Positions 31,579-39,649 of a stretch of DNA of 64,000 nt are shown here, piece after piece (positions within the stretch are counted from its first letter, which is position 1; every line of letters starts with the position of its first letter). A program made the position numbers and the translations under genes. Source of the DNA: an uncultured Clostridia bacterium (GTDB lineage Bacteria; Bacillota; Clostridia; Christensenellales; Aristaeellaceae); assembly GCA_934667105.1 (NCBI GenBank), contig CAKULG010000004.1:62001-126000 (forward strand), written 5' to 3'. The notes beneath the pieces are model-generated. The model did no database searches and was not told the DNA's origin. It saw nothing but the letters and a program-made list of their open reading frames with translations.

Positions 31579-33864
31579 ATGCACCGAAATAACGACGGAA
31601 CGAACGTGCTGTGGTATCGCCAGGAGGCCCAAAACTGGAACGAGGCGCTGCCGCTTGGCAACGGCCGGCTGGGAGCGATGGTGTTCGGCGGCGCGCGGGA
31701 GGAAAAAATCTGCCTGAACGAGGATACGCTCTGGAGCGGGCTCCCCGCTTTTTATCAGCGCCCCGGGGCGGCTGAGGCCTTCGCCCGCGCCCGGGAAGCG
31801 GCCCTGGCGGGGGATTGCGCCGCCGCCCAGGCGGAATGGGAGCAAAACGGGACGGGGCTTTGGTCCCAGGCGTATCTGCCCCTGGGGATGCTGCGGCTGA
31901 GCATGCGCCATGGGGGCGAAATCACCGATTACAGCCGCAGCCTGGATATTTCCACGGGCGTGCACCGGGTGGAATACCGGGCGGAGGGCCGCCGCTATCT
32001 CCGGGAAACCTTTATCAGTCAGCCCGATCAGGCGCTGGCGCTGCGCGTTTCCTGCCCGGAGGGGGGAAAAATCACCTGCTTTCTTTCGCTTTCCCCCGCG
32101 CTGAACGCCGAAACGGAATGGGAGGAGAGTGCCCTCGCCTTTGGCGGCAACTGCCCCGTTTACTGCTGGCATTACGGCGATCCGCAGGATCCCCGGGGCA
32201 AGATGCGCTATGGCCGGGAGGATGCGGAAAAGGGCATGGGCTATTACGCCCAGGTGCTGGCGATGCCCCAGGGCGGCGAAATGGAGCCGCGCTGCGGCGG
32301 GCTGGAAATTCGCGGCGCGGACGGCCTGACCCTGCTTTTCAACGCCCGCACCAGCTTTAACGGCTGGAACCGCCACCCCGTGCTGGAGGGCAGGCCCTAT
32401 CGGAAGCCCTGCCGCCGGGAATTGGAGGCGGCGGCGCAAAAGGGCTGGGACGCGCTTTTGCAGGCGCATATCCAGGATCACGCGGCGCTTTACGACCGGG
32501 TGCGGCTGGATCTGGGCGGGGGGGAGGAAAAATATCTGCCCACCGACGAACGCCTGTACCGCCATGAAAACGGGGAAGAGGATCTGGCCCTGTACGCGCT
32601 GTATTTCCATTTCGGCCGGTATCTCACCATCGCTTCCTCCCGGGCGGGAACGGAAGCGACGAATTTGCAGGGCATCTGGAACGATCGCCCGCTGCCGCCC
32701 TGGAACAGCAATTACACCCTGAATATCAACACCGAAATGAATTATTGGCCCACGCTGATGACGGCGCTGCCCGAATGCTATGAGCCGCTGCTGCGCATGA
32801 TCGGCGAATTGACGGAAAGCGGCGAAAGGACGGCTCGGGAATATTACCGCGCGCCGGGGTTCGCCTGCCATCACAACACCGATCTGTGGCGGCTGACCAC
32901 GCCGGTGGGGGCGGGGCGGCCCGGCTGCGCCTGCTACGCCTGCTGGCCCCTGTCCGGGGGCTGGCTGACGCGCCACCTTTGGGAATACTATGAATACGTC
33001 CGGGATGCGGACTGGCTGCGGGAAAAGGCGCTGCCCATCCTGCGGGGCGCTGCGGAATTCTTTTTGCATATGCTGGTGGAAAATGAAAAGGGCGAATTGG
33101 TTTTCGCCCCCTCCACCTCCCCGGAAAACACCTATCAAAAGGACGGCGCGCATCTGGCCGTGGCCCAAAGCACGGCCATGACCCAGGCTATCGTGCTGGA
33201 CACGCTGGAAATCTACCGGGCGGCCATGCGGGAAACCGGGGAACGGGATGAAACGCTGGCCCGGGCGGAGGCGGCGCTGCCCAGGCTGGCCCGCTTCCAG
33301 ATCGGCGGCGAAGGCGAGCTGATGGAATGGAACGAAAATTTCCCCGAAAGCGACGTGCATCACCGGCATATTTCGCATCTGTACGGCCTGCACCCGGGCC
33401 GCGTCATCACGCCGGAGGAAACGCCCGCCTGGGCGGAGGCGTGCCGGCAATCGCTGCTGCGGCGGGGGGATGAAAGCACGGGCTGGGCCATGGGCTGGCG
33501 CATCAATCAGTGGGCCCGCCTGCGGGATGGAAACCACGCCCTGCGGCTGCTGGATCGTCAGCTGCGCACAGTGGAGGGCCGCAATCCGCAAAGGGCGGGG
33601 GAGGCCGTCGGCTTTTCGGGCGGCACCTATCTGAACCTGCTGGACGCGCACCCGCCCTTCCAGATCGACGGGAATTTCGGCGCGTGCGCCGCCATTGGGG
33701 AAATGCTGCTGCAAACGGGGCCGGACGGCGCGCCGCTGCCCCTGCCCGCCCTGCCCGACGCCTGGAAGCGGGGCGAGGTTCGCGGGCTGGCCACCCGCCG
33801 GGGAACCCGGGTGAATATCCGCTGGGACGAAACGGGCGCGACGATGGAGGAAATAGCGCCCTGA
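31579..33864 (+). CDS. Glycoside hydrolase family 95 (alpha-L-fucosidase or galactosidase)
   Basis: 761 residues. The opening Trp-Asn-Glu-Ala-Leu-Pro-Leu-Gly-Asn-Gly-Arg-Leu-Gly and Leu-Asn-Glu-Asp-Thr-Leu-Trp-Ser-Gly is diagnostic for GH95. A beta-rich N-terminal domain is followed by an (alpha/alpha)6 barrel with Gly-Ile-Trp-Asn-Asp, Asn-Thr-Glu-Met-Asn-Tyr-Trp, His-His-Asn-Thr-Asp-Leu-Trp and Glu-Trp-Asn-Glu-Asn-Phe near residue 590. Family members remove alpha-1,2-L-fucose from host glycans or L-galactose from plant polymers by inversion. No signal peptide is seen, so it acts inside the cell on imported oligosaccharides. GAAAGGGAGAAGG fixes the ATG at 31579; an ATG 21 bases earlier overlaps this site. 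Confidence 0.95.
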   Translation: MHRNNDGTNVLWYRQEAQNWNEALPLGNGRLGAMVFGGAREEKICLNEDTLWSGLPAFYQRPGAAEAFARAREAALAGDCAAAQAEWEQNGTGLWSQAYLPLGMLRLSMRHGGEITDYSRSLDISTGVHRVEYRAEGRRYLRETFISQPDQALALRVSCPEGGKITCFLSLSPALNAETEWEESALAFGGNCPVYCWHYGDPQDPRGKMRYGREDAEKGMGYYAQVLAMPQGGEMEPRCGGLEIRGADGLTLLFNARTSFNGWNRHPVLEGRPYRKPCRRELEAAAQKGWDALLQAHIQDHAALYDRVRLDLGGGEEKYLPTDERLYRHENGEEDLALYALYFHFGRYLTIASSRAGTEATNLQGIWNDRPLPPWNSNYTLNINTEMNYWPTLMTALPECYEPLLRMIGELTESGERTAREYYRAPGFACHHNTDLWRLTTPVGAGRPGCACYACWPLSGGWLTRHLWEYYEYVRDADWLREKALPILRGAAEFFLHMLVENEKGELVFAPSTSPENTYQKDGAHLAVAQSTAMTQAIVLDTLEIYRAAMRETGERDETLARAEAALPRLARFQIGGEGELMEWNENFPESDVHHRHISHLYGLHPGRVITPEETPAWAEACRQSLLRRGDESTGWAMGWRINQWARLRDGNHALRLLDRQLRTVEGRNPQRAGEAVGFSGGTYLNLLDAHPPFQIDGNFGACAAIGEMLLQTGPDGAPLPLPALPDAWKRGEVRGLATRRGTRVNIRWDETGATMEEIAP

Positions 33865-33944
33865 CGCTTTTTCGTTGTTTACAGTTGTTACATGTAAATT
33901 CTGGATTTCGCAATAATTCTGGAATAGGAATTTGAGAAAGAATG

Positions 33945-33953
33945 TGTTACAAT
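33945..33953 (+). promoter_or_regulatory. Extended -10 before the peptidoglycan-binding gene
   Basis: TGT-TACAAT at 33945-33953, about 55 bases before the ATG, without a -35 at the right distance. The stretch before it (33880-33940) is AT-rich. Confidence 0.5.
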
Positions 33954-34007
33954 ATCATCGTGACGCAGTCTATGCGAGGCCGCGTTTGCGAAAAGGAGGG
34001 CTTTATC

Positions 34008-35327
34008 ATGATGAAAAAGCGTTTGCTGGCGCTGCTGCTGGTGCTGGCCTTGACGATGGTCTCCTGCGCGTCCGCCCTGGCGGCGGAGGCCGCCCGCACG
34101 CTGCAAAGCGGCATGTCGGGGGAGGATGTGCTCATCGCGCAGAACCGCCTGTTTAATTACGGCTATTATACCGACATGCTGGACGGCAAATTCGGCAAAA
34201 CCATGCTGGACGCCGTAAAGCAGTTTCAGCGGAGCAACGGCCTGACCGTGGACGGCAAAATCGGCCCCAAGACGCTGGAAAAGCTCAATTCCGATACCGC
34301 CGTGGCCAAGGGCAGCGTTTCTTCCTTTGATACGCTGAAAAGCGGCTCCTATGGCGAAAATGTGAAGGAATTGCAGCGCCTGCTGCGGGATAGCTTCTAT
34401 TTCGTGGGCACGGTGGACGGCATTTTCGGCTCCGAGGTGACAAGGGCGGTAAAATGGTTCCAGGCCTCCGCCAACCTGAAAGTGGACGGCAAGGTGGGCG
34501 CGAAAACCTGGGACGCGCTGAAAAACCGCACCGCCGCCATCTTTAACGGCGGTATCCCCCAGCGCGCCCTGAATATCGGCGACCGGGGCTACGACGTGTA
34601 CGTGCTTCAGCAGAAGCTCACCTCCCTGAATTATCCCGTTTCCGCCAACGGCTATTACGGCGCCGACACCGTTTCCGCCGTGAAGGCCTTCCAGAAGGCC
34701 AACGGCCTCAAGGAGGACGGCAAGGCGGGGGCCATCGTGCGGCGCTATCTGTGGCCCAGCGTGGTGAACAACGAGGATGAAAAGAACAACCAGAACAGCG
34801 GCACGGCGGATAACCCCTACACCGACCGGTTGCTGAAGCTGGGCAGCTATGGCAACGACGTGGCGAATATGCAGATGCGCCTGAAGGCGGCGGGGTATCT
34901 TTTCGGCAGCGCGGACGGCATTTTCGGCAAGGATACGGAAAAGGCGGTGCTTTCCTTCCAGAAGGCCTACGGCCTGAAGCAGGATGGCAAGGTGGGCAGC
35001 CAGACCTGGGCGCTGATTAAGAAGCTGAGCGTTTCCAACGCCGAGCAGGAAGTGGTGGATCCCAGCAAGCCCTCCGTCGGCGCCAGCGTATCCAAGCTGC
35101 GTCAGGGCAGCCGGGGCACCGCGGTGAAGAAGCTGCAGCAGCAGCTGATTCAGCTGGGCTATCTTTCCACCGGCGACGACGACGGCAAATTCGGCCCCCT
35201 GACCACCGCGGCCCTCAAGCGCTTCCAGCGGGAAAACCAGCTGACGGTGGACGGCGTGGCGGGCACCAAGACCTATGCCAAGCTAAACGAAATGCTGGGC
35301 GTGCAATGGGACGTGCCCGTGGGTTGA
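34008..35327 (+). CDS. Secreted protein with five peptidoglycan-binding repeats
   Basis: 439 residues: a signal peptide (1-25, ending Ala-Leu-Ala) and five PG_binding_1 domains at about 29-93, 105-169, 182-246, 280-344 and 365-430. Each has the pattern Gly-xx-Gly-xx-Val-xx-Leu-Gln-xx-Leu ... Asp-Gly-x-Phe-Gly ... Ala-Val-xx-Phe-Gln ... Val-Asp-Gly-x-Gly. There is no catalytic domain, so it probably coats or organises the wall, or sequesters stem peptides. Low-complexity linkers (Asn-Asn-Glu-Asp-Glu-Lys-Asn-Asn) separate repeats three and four. Two ATGs are adjacent; AAAGGAGGG fits the first (34008). Confidence 0.93.
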   Translation: MMKKRLLALLLVLALTMVSCASALAAEAARTLQSGMSGEDVLIAQNRLFNYGYYTDMLDGKFGKTMLDAVKQFQRSNGLTVDGKIGPKTLEKLNSDTAVAKGSVSSFDTLKSGSYGENVKELQRLLRDSFYFVGTVDGIFGSEVTRAVKWFQASANLKVDGKVGAKTWDALKNRTAAIFNGGIPQRALNIGDRGYDVYVLQQKLTSLNYPVSANGYYGADTVSAVKAFQKANGLKEDGKAGAIVRRYLWPSVVNNEDEKNNQNSGTADNPYTDRLLKLGSYGNDVANMQMRLKAAGYLFGSADGIFGKDTEKAVLSFQKAYGLKQDGKVGSQTWALIKKLSVSNAEQEVVDPSKPSVGASVSKLRQGSRGTAVKKLQQQLIQLGYLSTGDDDGKFGPLTTAALKRFQRENQLTVDGVAGTKTYAKLNEMLGVQWDVPVG

Positions 35328-35375
35328 GCCGCCTTCAAACGCGCGGCAAATCGCAAAATAATTAAAACTGGATAA

Positions 35376-35437
35376 AAATTCCCCCTGAATGGCGGGCGGC
35401 CAAATGGGCCACCCTATGCCGGGAAGGGGGATTTTTT
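35376..35437 (+). terminator. Terminator whose 3' arm is the next gene's ribosome binding site
   Basis: AATTCCCCCT (35379-35386 area) pairs with AGGGGGATTTT (35425-35434), enclosing smaller stems, and a run of six T follows, directly before the ATG at 35438. The AAGGGGG of the 3' arm is at the correct distance to be the Shine-Dalgarno sequence of that gene. Confidence 0.75.
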
Positions 35438-36445
35438 ATGGGGAAAATGAATGAAAAAAAGCGAATCGCGCAGGCGGGGCTTTTGCTGCTTCTGCTGCTG
35501 GCCGCGCTGGGGCTCAGCGGCTGCGGAACCGCCGCGGCGGAGCCGGGCCAATCCGCCGCCCCGGGGGCGCAGGGGCAAAAACCGCCGCTTCCTGAAAAGC
35601 TGGAATTAAACGCCCAGGGCGTTCCGCTGCTGCGGGTATACCAGGTGGATGAGGAAGCGGTGCAGGAAATGAATGTGGAGGACTATCTGCTGGGCGTGCT
35701 GGCGGGGGAAATGAAAAACGATTGGCCCCTGGAGGCGCTGAAGGCCCAGGCCATTCTGGCCCGCACCTTCGTGCTGAAATTCTGCACGGAAAAGCAAAGC
35801 CGCTACGCCGGGGCGGATATTTCCACCGATATTGAAGAAGCCCAGGCCTACGACGCCACCGGCGTGAACGAGCGCATCGAGCGCGCCGTGCAGGAAACCC
35901 GGGGCCTGGCGCTGGCCAGCGGCGGCGAATTTCCTTACGCCTGGTTCCACGCCCATTCCGGAGGCATGACGGCGGAGGCCAAGGAGGGCCTGGCCTATGA
36001 AAAGGACGAGCCCGCTTATACCCGGGTGACGGAGGGGCGCGAAGGCGAAAGCGCGCCCCAGGAGGCGAAAAGCTGGCAGGCGGAATTCACCCGGACGGAA
36101 TTCCTGCAGGCGGCGAAAAAGGCGGGCCTGACCGGGGCCGACGGGGTGGAAAGCGTCGCCGTGGGGGAACGGGGTAAAAGCGGGCGCGCCGTCACGCTGA
36201 ATGTCAACGGTCAGGCGGTATCCGCCCCCGAGCTGCGCATCGCCCTGGGCTCCTCCAAGATGCGCTCCACCCTGCTCACCAGCCTGAGGCTGGAAGGGGA
36301 CCGGGTGGTCATGGCGGGCAAGGGCTACGGCCACGGGGTGGGCATGCCCCAATGGGGCGCTTTCGCCCTGGCGGAGGAGGGCAAAGCCGCGGAGGAAATC
36401 GTCACCTATTATTTTCAAAACGTGACGGTGGAAAAACTCTGGTAA
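35438..36445 (+). CDS. SpoIID/LytB-domain lipoprotein
   Basis: 335 residues. A lipoprotein signal (Leu-Leu-Leu-Ala-Ala-Leu-Gly-Leu-Ser-Gly-Cys, Cys at about 28) and a SpoIID domain: Val-Glu-Asp-Tyr-Leu-Leu-Gly-Val-Leu-Ala-Gly-Glu-Met with the catalytic-type Glu, Ala-Leu-Lys-Ala-Gln-Ala-Ile-Leu-Ala-Arg-Thr, Trp-Phe-His-Ala-His-Ser-Gly-Gly and the C-terminal Gly-Tyr-Gly-His-Gly-Val-Gly-Met-Pro-Gln-Trp-Gly-Ala. SpoIID is a lytic transglycosylase acting on glycan strands with bare stem sugars. The full sporulation set is not seen here, and SpoIID-like proteins also occur in non-sporulating relatives. Ribosome binding uses the terminator arm described at 35376. Confidence 0.92.
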   Translation: MGKMNEKKRIAQAGLLLLLLLAALGLSGCGTAAAEPGQSAAPGAQGQKPPLPEKLELNAQGVPLLRVYQVDEEAVQEMNVEDYLLGVLAGEMKNDWPLEALKAQAILARTFVLKFCTEKQSRYAGADISTDIEEAQAYDATGVNERIERAVQETRGLALASGGEFPYAWFHAHSGGMTAEAKEGLAYEKDEPAYTRVTEGREGESAPQEAKSWQAEFTRTEFLQAAKKAGLTGADGVESVAVGERGKSGRAVTLNVNGQAVSAPELRIALGSSKMRSTLLTSLRLEGDRVVMAGKGYGHGVGMPQWGAFALAEEGKAAEEIVTYYFQNVTVEKLW

Positions 36446-36462
36446 GCTGATAGAAAACGAGC

Positions 36463-36522
36463 GAAAAAATGCGAAACGACGGTGGGGAACCCTCTGAAAG
36501 CCGTGGATTTCGCATTTTTTTA
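36463..36522. terminator. Terminator after the SpoIID-like gene
   Basis: AAAAAATGCGAAA (36464-36476) pairs with TTTCGCATTTTTT (36508-36520) across a G+C-rich loop that can itself fold. T-runs on both strands make it able to work in either direction; on the plus strand it follows the stop by about 20 bases. Confidence 0.75.
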
Positions 36523-36604
36523 TTTTCTCTATTGCAAAACTCCGTAAAAAAAGGAAAATACGCCAGAAAAACAGCGAAAAAGATGCATTACGGAAAGGAT
36601 AATC

Positions 36605-36633
36605 TTGCAATTTCTTTCCTCCTGTGTTATGCT
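36605..36633 (+). promoter_or_regulatory. Promoter of the opp operon
   Basis: TTGCAA (36605-36610), 17 bases, TATGCT (36628-36633) with TGT before it. The first gene of the importer starts about 60 bases downstream. Confidence 0.6.
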
Positions 36634-36695
36634 TATAGCATCTATTCATTCCAAGGCCGGGGATGGACGGAAAACAAACAAGGAGGAAACCGACT

Positions 36696-38555
36696 GTGAA
36701 GAAAGTATTTTCTCTGTTGCTTGCCCTGACGATGCTGCTTGGCGCTTCGTCTTTTGCCTGCGCGGAGGGAGAAAAGGTAACATGCACCACCCTCTATTCC
36801 AGCGAGGCTACCACCCTCAATTACCTGATTCCCTCCTCCACCAATGAAAACGCCGTTACCGCCAATCTGATCGACACCCTGGTGGAATACGATCGCTTCG
36901 GCAACATTCAGCCCTCCCTGGCGGAAAGCTGGGAAAGCACCGAGGATCAACTGGTGTGGACCTTTCACCTGCGCCAGGACGCGGTGTGGGTGGATTACAA
37001 GGGCGAGGAATACGCCAAGGTGAAGGCGCAGGATTTCGTGGAATCCGCCCGGTATATCCTCAACGCCAAAAACGCCTCTGAAACGGCCAAGGGCCTCTAT
37101 GATGTGATCGCCGGGGCGGAGGCCTATTATAAGGGCACCGCCGAGCCCGCCGAGGGCGAGGAAAAGGCCCCTGAAATGGCCTGGGACACCGTGGGCGTGA
37201 AGGCGCTGGATGATTTCACCCTCCAATACACCCTGTGCAAGCCCGTGCCTTATTTCCTGTCCATGCTGACGTATGTGAATTTTATGCCCGTCAACGGCGA
37301 TTTCCTGGCGGAAAAGGGCGATCAGTTCGGCCTGGCCACCAGCAATGAAAATCTGCTGTACTGCGGCGCATATTATTTAAGCGAATTTAAGCCCCAGGAG
37401 CTTCGCGTTTTCTCCCGCAATCCCCTCTACTGGGATCCGGAAAACGTGCATATCGATGAAATTATCAAAAAGTATAACAAGGAATCCGGCGAGGTAGCCC
37501 CGCAGCTGTATCTCCGGGGCGAGGTGGATTACACCTCCCTGAGCGTGGAAATGATGCAGGATTGGCTGGCCGATCCCGAAAAGGCCGCCAAGATTCACCC
37601 CGAGCGCGTGACCAGTTCCTACACCTATATGTATCTGTTCAACTTCGATCCCCAGTTTGACGCGGAATATGAGCCGGAAAACTGGCGCATCGCGGTGAAC
37701 AATGAAAATTTCCGCCTTTCCATCATCAACGCCTTTAACCGCATTAAGGCCAAGACGCTGATTAACCCCGAAACGCCGGACGAGCTGCTCTTTAACACCA
37801 TCACCACCCCCGGCCTGGCCGCCCTGAACGGGACGGATTATGTGAACATGGGCGCGCTGGCGGCCCTGAGCGCCAAGGGCGCGGATACTTTCGATAAAGA
37901 AGCCGCCCTGGCTTATAAAGAAGCTGCGGTGGAGGAACTGAAGGCTGCGGGGGCCAAGCTGCCCGTGAAAATTTTGCTGCTGTACAACAAGGGCCACGGC
38001 AACAACAGCGCCGAGGAGGCCCAGCTGGTGGAGCAGCAGCTGGAGGGCGTGCTGGGCACGGATTATATCGACGTGGTGATCGAAGCGGGCCCGGATAAAT
38101 ATCTCTCCGCCCGTCGCGCGGGCCAGTACGGCATGATGAATTGCAACTGGGGCGCGGACTACGCCGATCCCGAAACCTACACCGATCCTTTCCGCCGGGG
38201 CAACAATTACTCCTTCATCGATAAGGCCGCCGATACGGAAGCGATTGAAAAGTACTACGCCCTGGTGGACGCGGCCAAGGCCATCACCGGGGATACCCAG
38301 GCGCGGTATCTTGCCTTCGCCGAAGCGGAAGCCTATCTGATCGAGCATGGCTATGTGCTGCCCTTCGGCTACGGCACGGGCAGCTATGTGGGCTCGCTGC
38401 TGGACCCCTTCACCGCGCCCACCGCCGCCCACGGCATTTCCAAGGAGCGCTTCAAGGGCCAGTATAAGCTGGACGATTATATGGACACCGACGCCTATTT
38501 CGACGCGATGGACGTCTACCTGGCGGAAAAAGAGGCCGCCGCAGGGGCGCAATAA
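36696..38555 (+). CDS. oppA: Oligopeptide ABC transporter substrate-binding protein
   Basis: 619 residues. A signal peptide (1-24; the region Ser-Ser-Phe-Ala-Cys-Ala is more like a signal peptidase I site than a lipobox, although a Cys is present) and a family-5 binding protein: Ser-Glu-Ala-Thr-Thr-Leu-Asn-Tyr, Leu-Ala-Glu-Ser-Trp-Glu, Trp-Thr-Phe-His-Leu-Arg-Gln-Asp, Asn-Trp-Gly-Ala-Asp-Tyr-Ala-Asp-Pro-Glu. It captures peptides outside the membrane for the OppBCDF complex encoded next. The start is a GTG with AAGGAGG at good distance; an in-frame ATG at 36663 has no site. How the protein is held near the membrane without a clear lipid anchor is open. Confidence 0.92.
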   Translation: MKKVFSLLLALTMLLGASSFACAEGEKVTCTTLYSSEATTLNYLIPSSTNENAVTANLIDTLVEYDRFGNIQPSLAESWESTEDQLVWTFHLRQDAVWVDYKGEEYAKVKAQDFVESARYILNAKNASETAKGLYDVIAGAEAYYKGTAEPAEGEEKAPEMAWDTVGVKALDDFTLQYTLCKPVPYFLSMLTYVNFMPVNGDFLAEKGDQFGLATSNENLLYCGAYYLSEFKPQELRVFSRNPLYWDPENVHIDEIIKKYNKESGEVAPQLYLRGEVDYTSLSVEMMQDWLADPEKAAKIHPERVTSSYTYMYLFNFDPQFDAEYEPENWRIAVNNENFRLSIINAFNRIKAKTLINPETPDELLFNTITTPGLAALNGTDYVNMGALAALSAKGADTFDKEAALAYKEAAVEELKAAGAKLPVKILLLYNKGHGNNSAEEAQLVEQQLEGVLGTDYIDVVIEAGPDKYLSARRAGQYGMMNCNWGADYADPETYTDPFRRGNNYSFIDKAADTEAIEKYYALVDAAKAITGDTQARYLAFAEAEAYLIEHGYVLPFGYGTGSYVGSLLDPFTAPTAAHGISKERFKGQYKLDDYMDTDAYFDAMDVYLAEKEAAAGAQ

Positions 38556-38586
38556 CGGAAACGAGGCCATAAAAGCCGAATCGCTG

Positions 38587-38618
38587 CGGCAGGGAGCGGG
38601 CTGTTTCGCTCCCTGCCG
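38587..38618 (+). other. Strong hairpin between oppA and oppB
   Basis: CGGCAGGGAGCG (38587-38598) pairs perfectly with CGCTCCCTGCCG (38607-38618), loop of eight bases, no T-run. Such hairpins after binding-protein genes stop 3' decay and allow more oppA than permease mRNA; that role is inferred. Confidence 0.7.
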
Positions 38619-38707
38619 CCGGCCATATCATGCGAGGCTCAAGCGAACAGGGCAAAAAAGCCGCTTCGCCTCTTAGCCTGGGAATCGCATCAAAGGGTGT
38701 TGACCAA

Positions 38708-39649
38708 TTGACAAAATATCTGCTGAAGCGAATCGGGCAATCGCTGCTGACGCTGGCCATCATTTTAACGGTGGTGTTCATCCTGGTGCGTCAGATGCCC
38801 ATCGAGGGTTATTTTGAGAATATCGATAAGCTGGATGAAGCGAATATTCAGGCCGCGCTGGAAAAAATGGGCCTGAACGACCCGCTCTATATCCAGCTGA
38901 AGGATTTTTTTGCGCGCCTGCTGCAGGGCGATCTGGGCGCCTCCAGCCGCTATAGCGTGGGCGTGCCCATCACGCAGATTATTGCGGCGAAGGCCCCCAT
39001 TTCCATTCGAATGGGGCTTCTTTCCATGGCGCTTTCTATGGCGCTGGGCCTGCCTCTGGGGGCGGCCATGGCGCGCTCCAAGAGCAAATTCTGGGATAAA
39101 TTCGGCACGGCCTTTATCGTGCTGGTCAACGCCGTTCCCGCGGCGGTTTATCATATCTATATTCAATCCTACGGCTCCCAGCTGCTGGGGGTCAGCATGC
39201 TGTTTGAGGAAAGCAACTGGGTTTCCTGGATTCTGCCGGTGTTTTCCATGTCGCTGGGCAATATCGCCTATTACGCCATGTGGCTGCGGCGGTATATGCT
39301 GGATGAATTGAACAAGGATTATGTGCGCCTGGCCCGGGCCAAGGGCGTGGGCACCAAGCAGATTACCGCCCGCCATGTATTCCGCAACGCCTTTGTGCCC
39401 ATGATTCAATATATCCCCACCTCGCTGCTTTTCACGGTGGGCGGCTCCATTTACATCGAATCGCTCTATTCCATTCCGGGCATGGGCGGGCTGCTGGTGG
39501 ATGTTATCAGCCGCCAGGATAACCCCATGGTGCAGGCCATCGTGATGATTTATTCCTGCATCGGCATTGTGGGCATGCTGCTGGGCGATCTGCTGATGGC
39601 GCTGATTGATCCGCGCATCAGCCTGCAAAAGAAGGAGGGGGCGCGCTGA
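38708..39649 (+). CDS. oppB: Oligopeptide ABC transporter permease B
   Basis: About 313 residues with six membrane helices. The start Tyr-Leu-Leu-Lys-Arg-Ile-Gly-Gln-Ser-Leu is typical of DppB/OppB, and the coupling motif Glu-Leu-Asn-Lys-Asp-Tyr-Val-Arg-Leu-Ala-Arg-Ala-Lys-Gly contacts the ATPases. The end reads Leu-Met-Ala-Leu-Ile-Asp-Pro-Arg-Ile. The family start falls on a TTG at 38708, with AAAGGG about 11 bases before; the only in-frame ATG upstream (38630) gives 26 extra unrelated residues and no ribosome binding site. The stop overlaps the next ATG. Confidence 0.9.
   Translation: MTKYLLKRIGQSLLTLAIILTVVFILVRQMPIEGYFENIDKLDEANIQAALEKMGLNDPLYIQLKDFFARLLQGDLGASSRYSVGVPITQIIAAKAPISIRMGLLSMALSMALGLPLGAAMARSKSKFWDKFGTAFIVLVNAVPAAVYHIYIQSYGSQLLGVSMLFEESNWVSWILPVFSMSLGNIAYYAMWLRRYMLDELNKDYVRLARAKGVGTKQITARHVFRNAFVPMIQYIPTSLLFTVGGSIYIESLYSIPGMGGLLVDVISRQDNPMVQAIVMIYSCIGIVGMLLGDLLMALIDPRISLQKKEGAR

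Noticed and set aside
38556..38707. Terminator between oppA and oppB
   Set aside because: The 12-pair stem has no T-run and the permease genes follow at once without a promoter; a stabilising hairpin is more likely.
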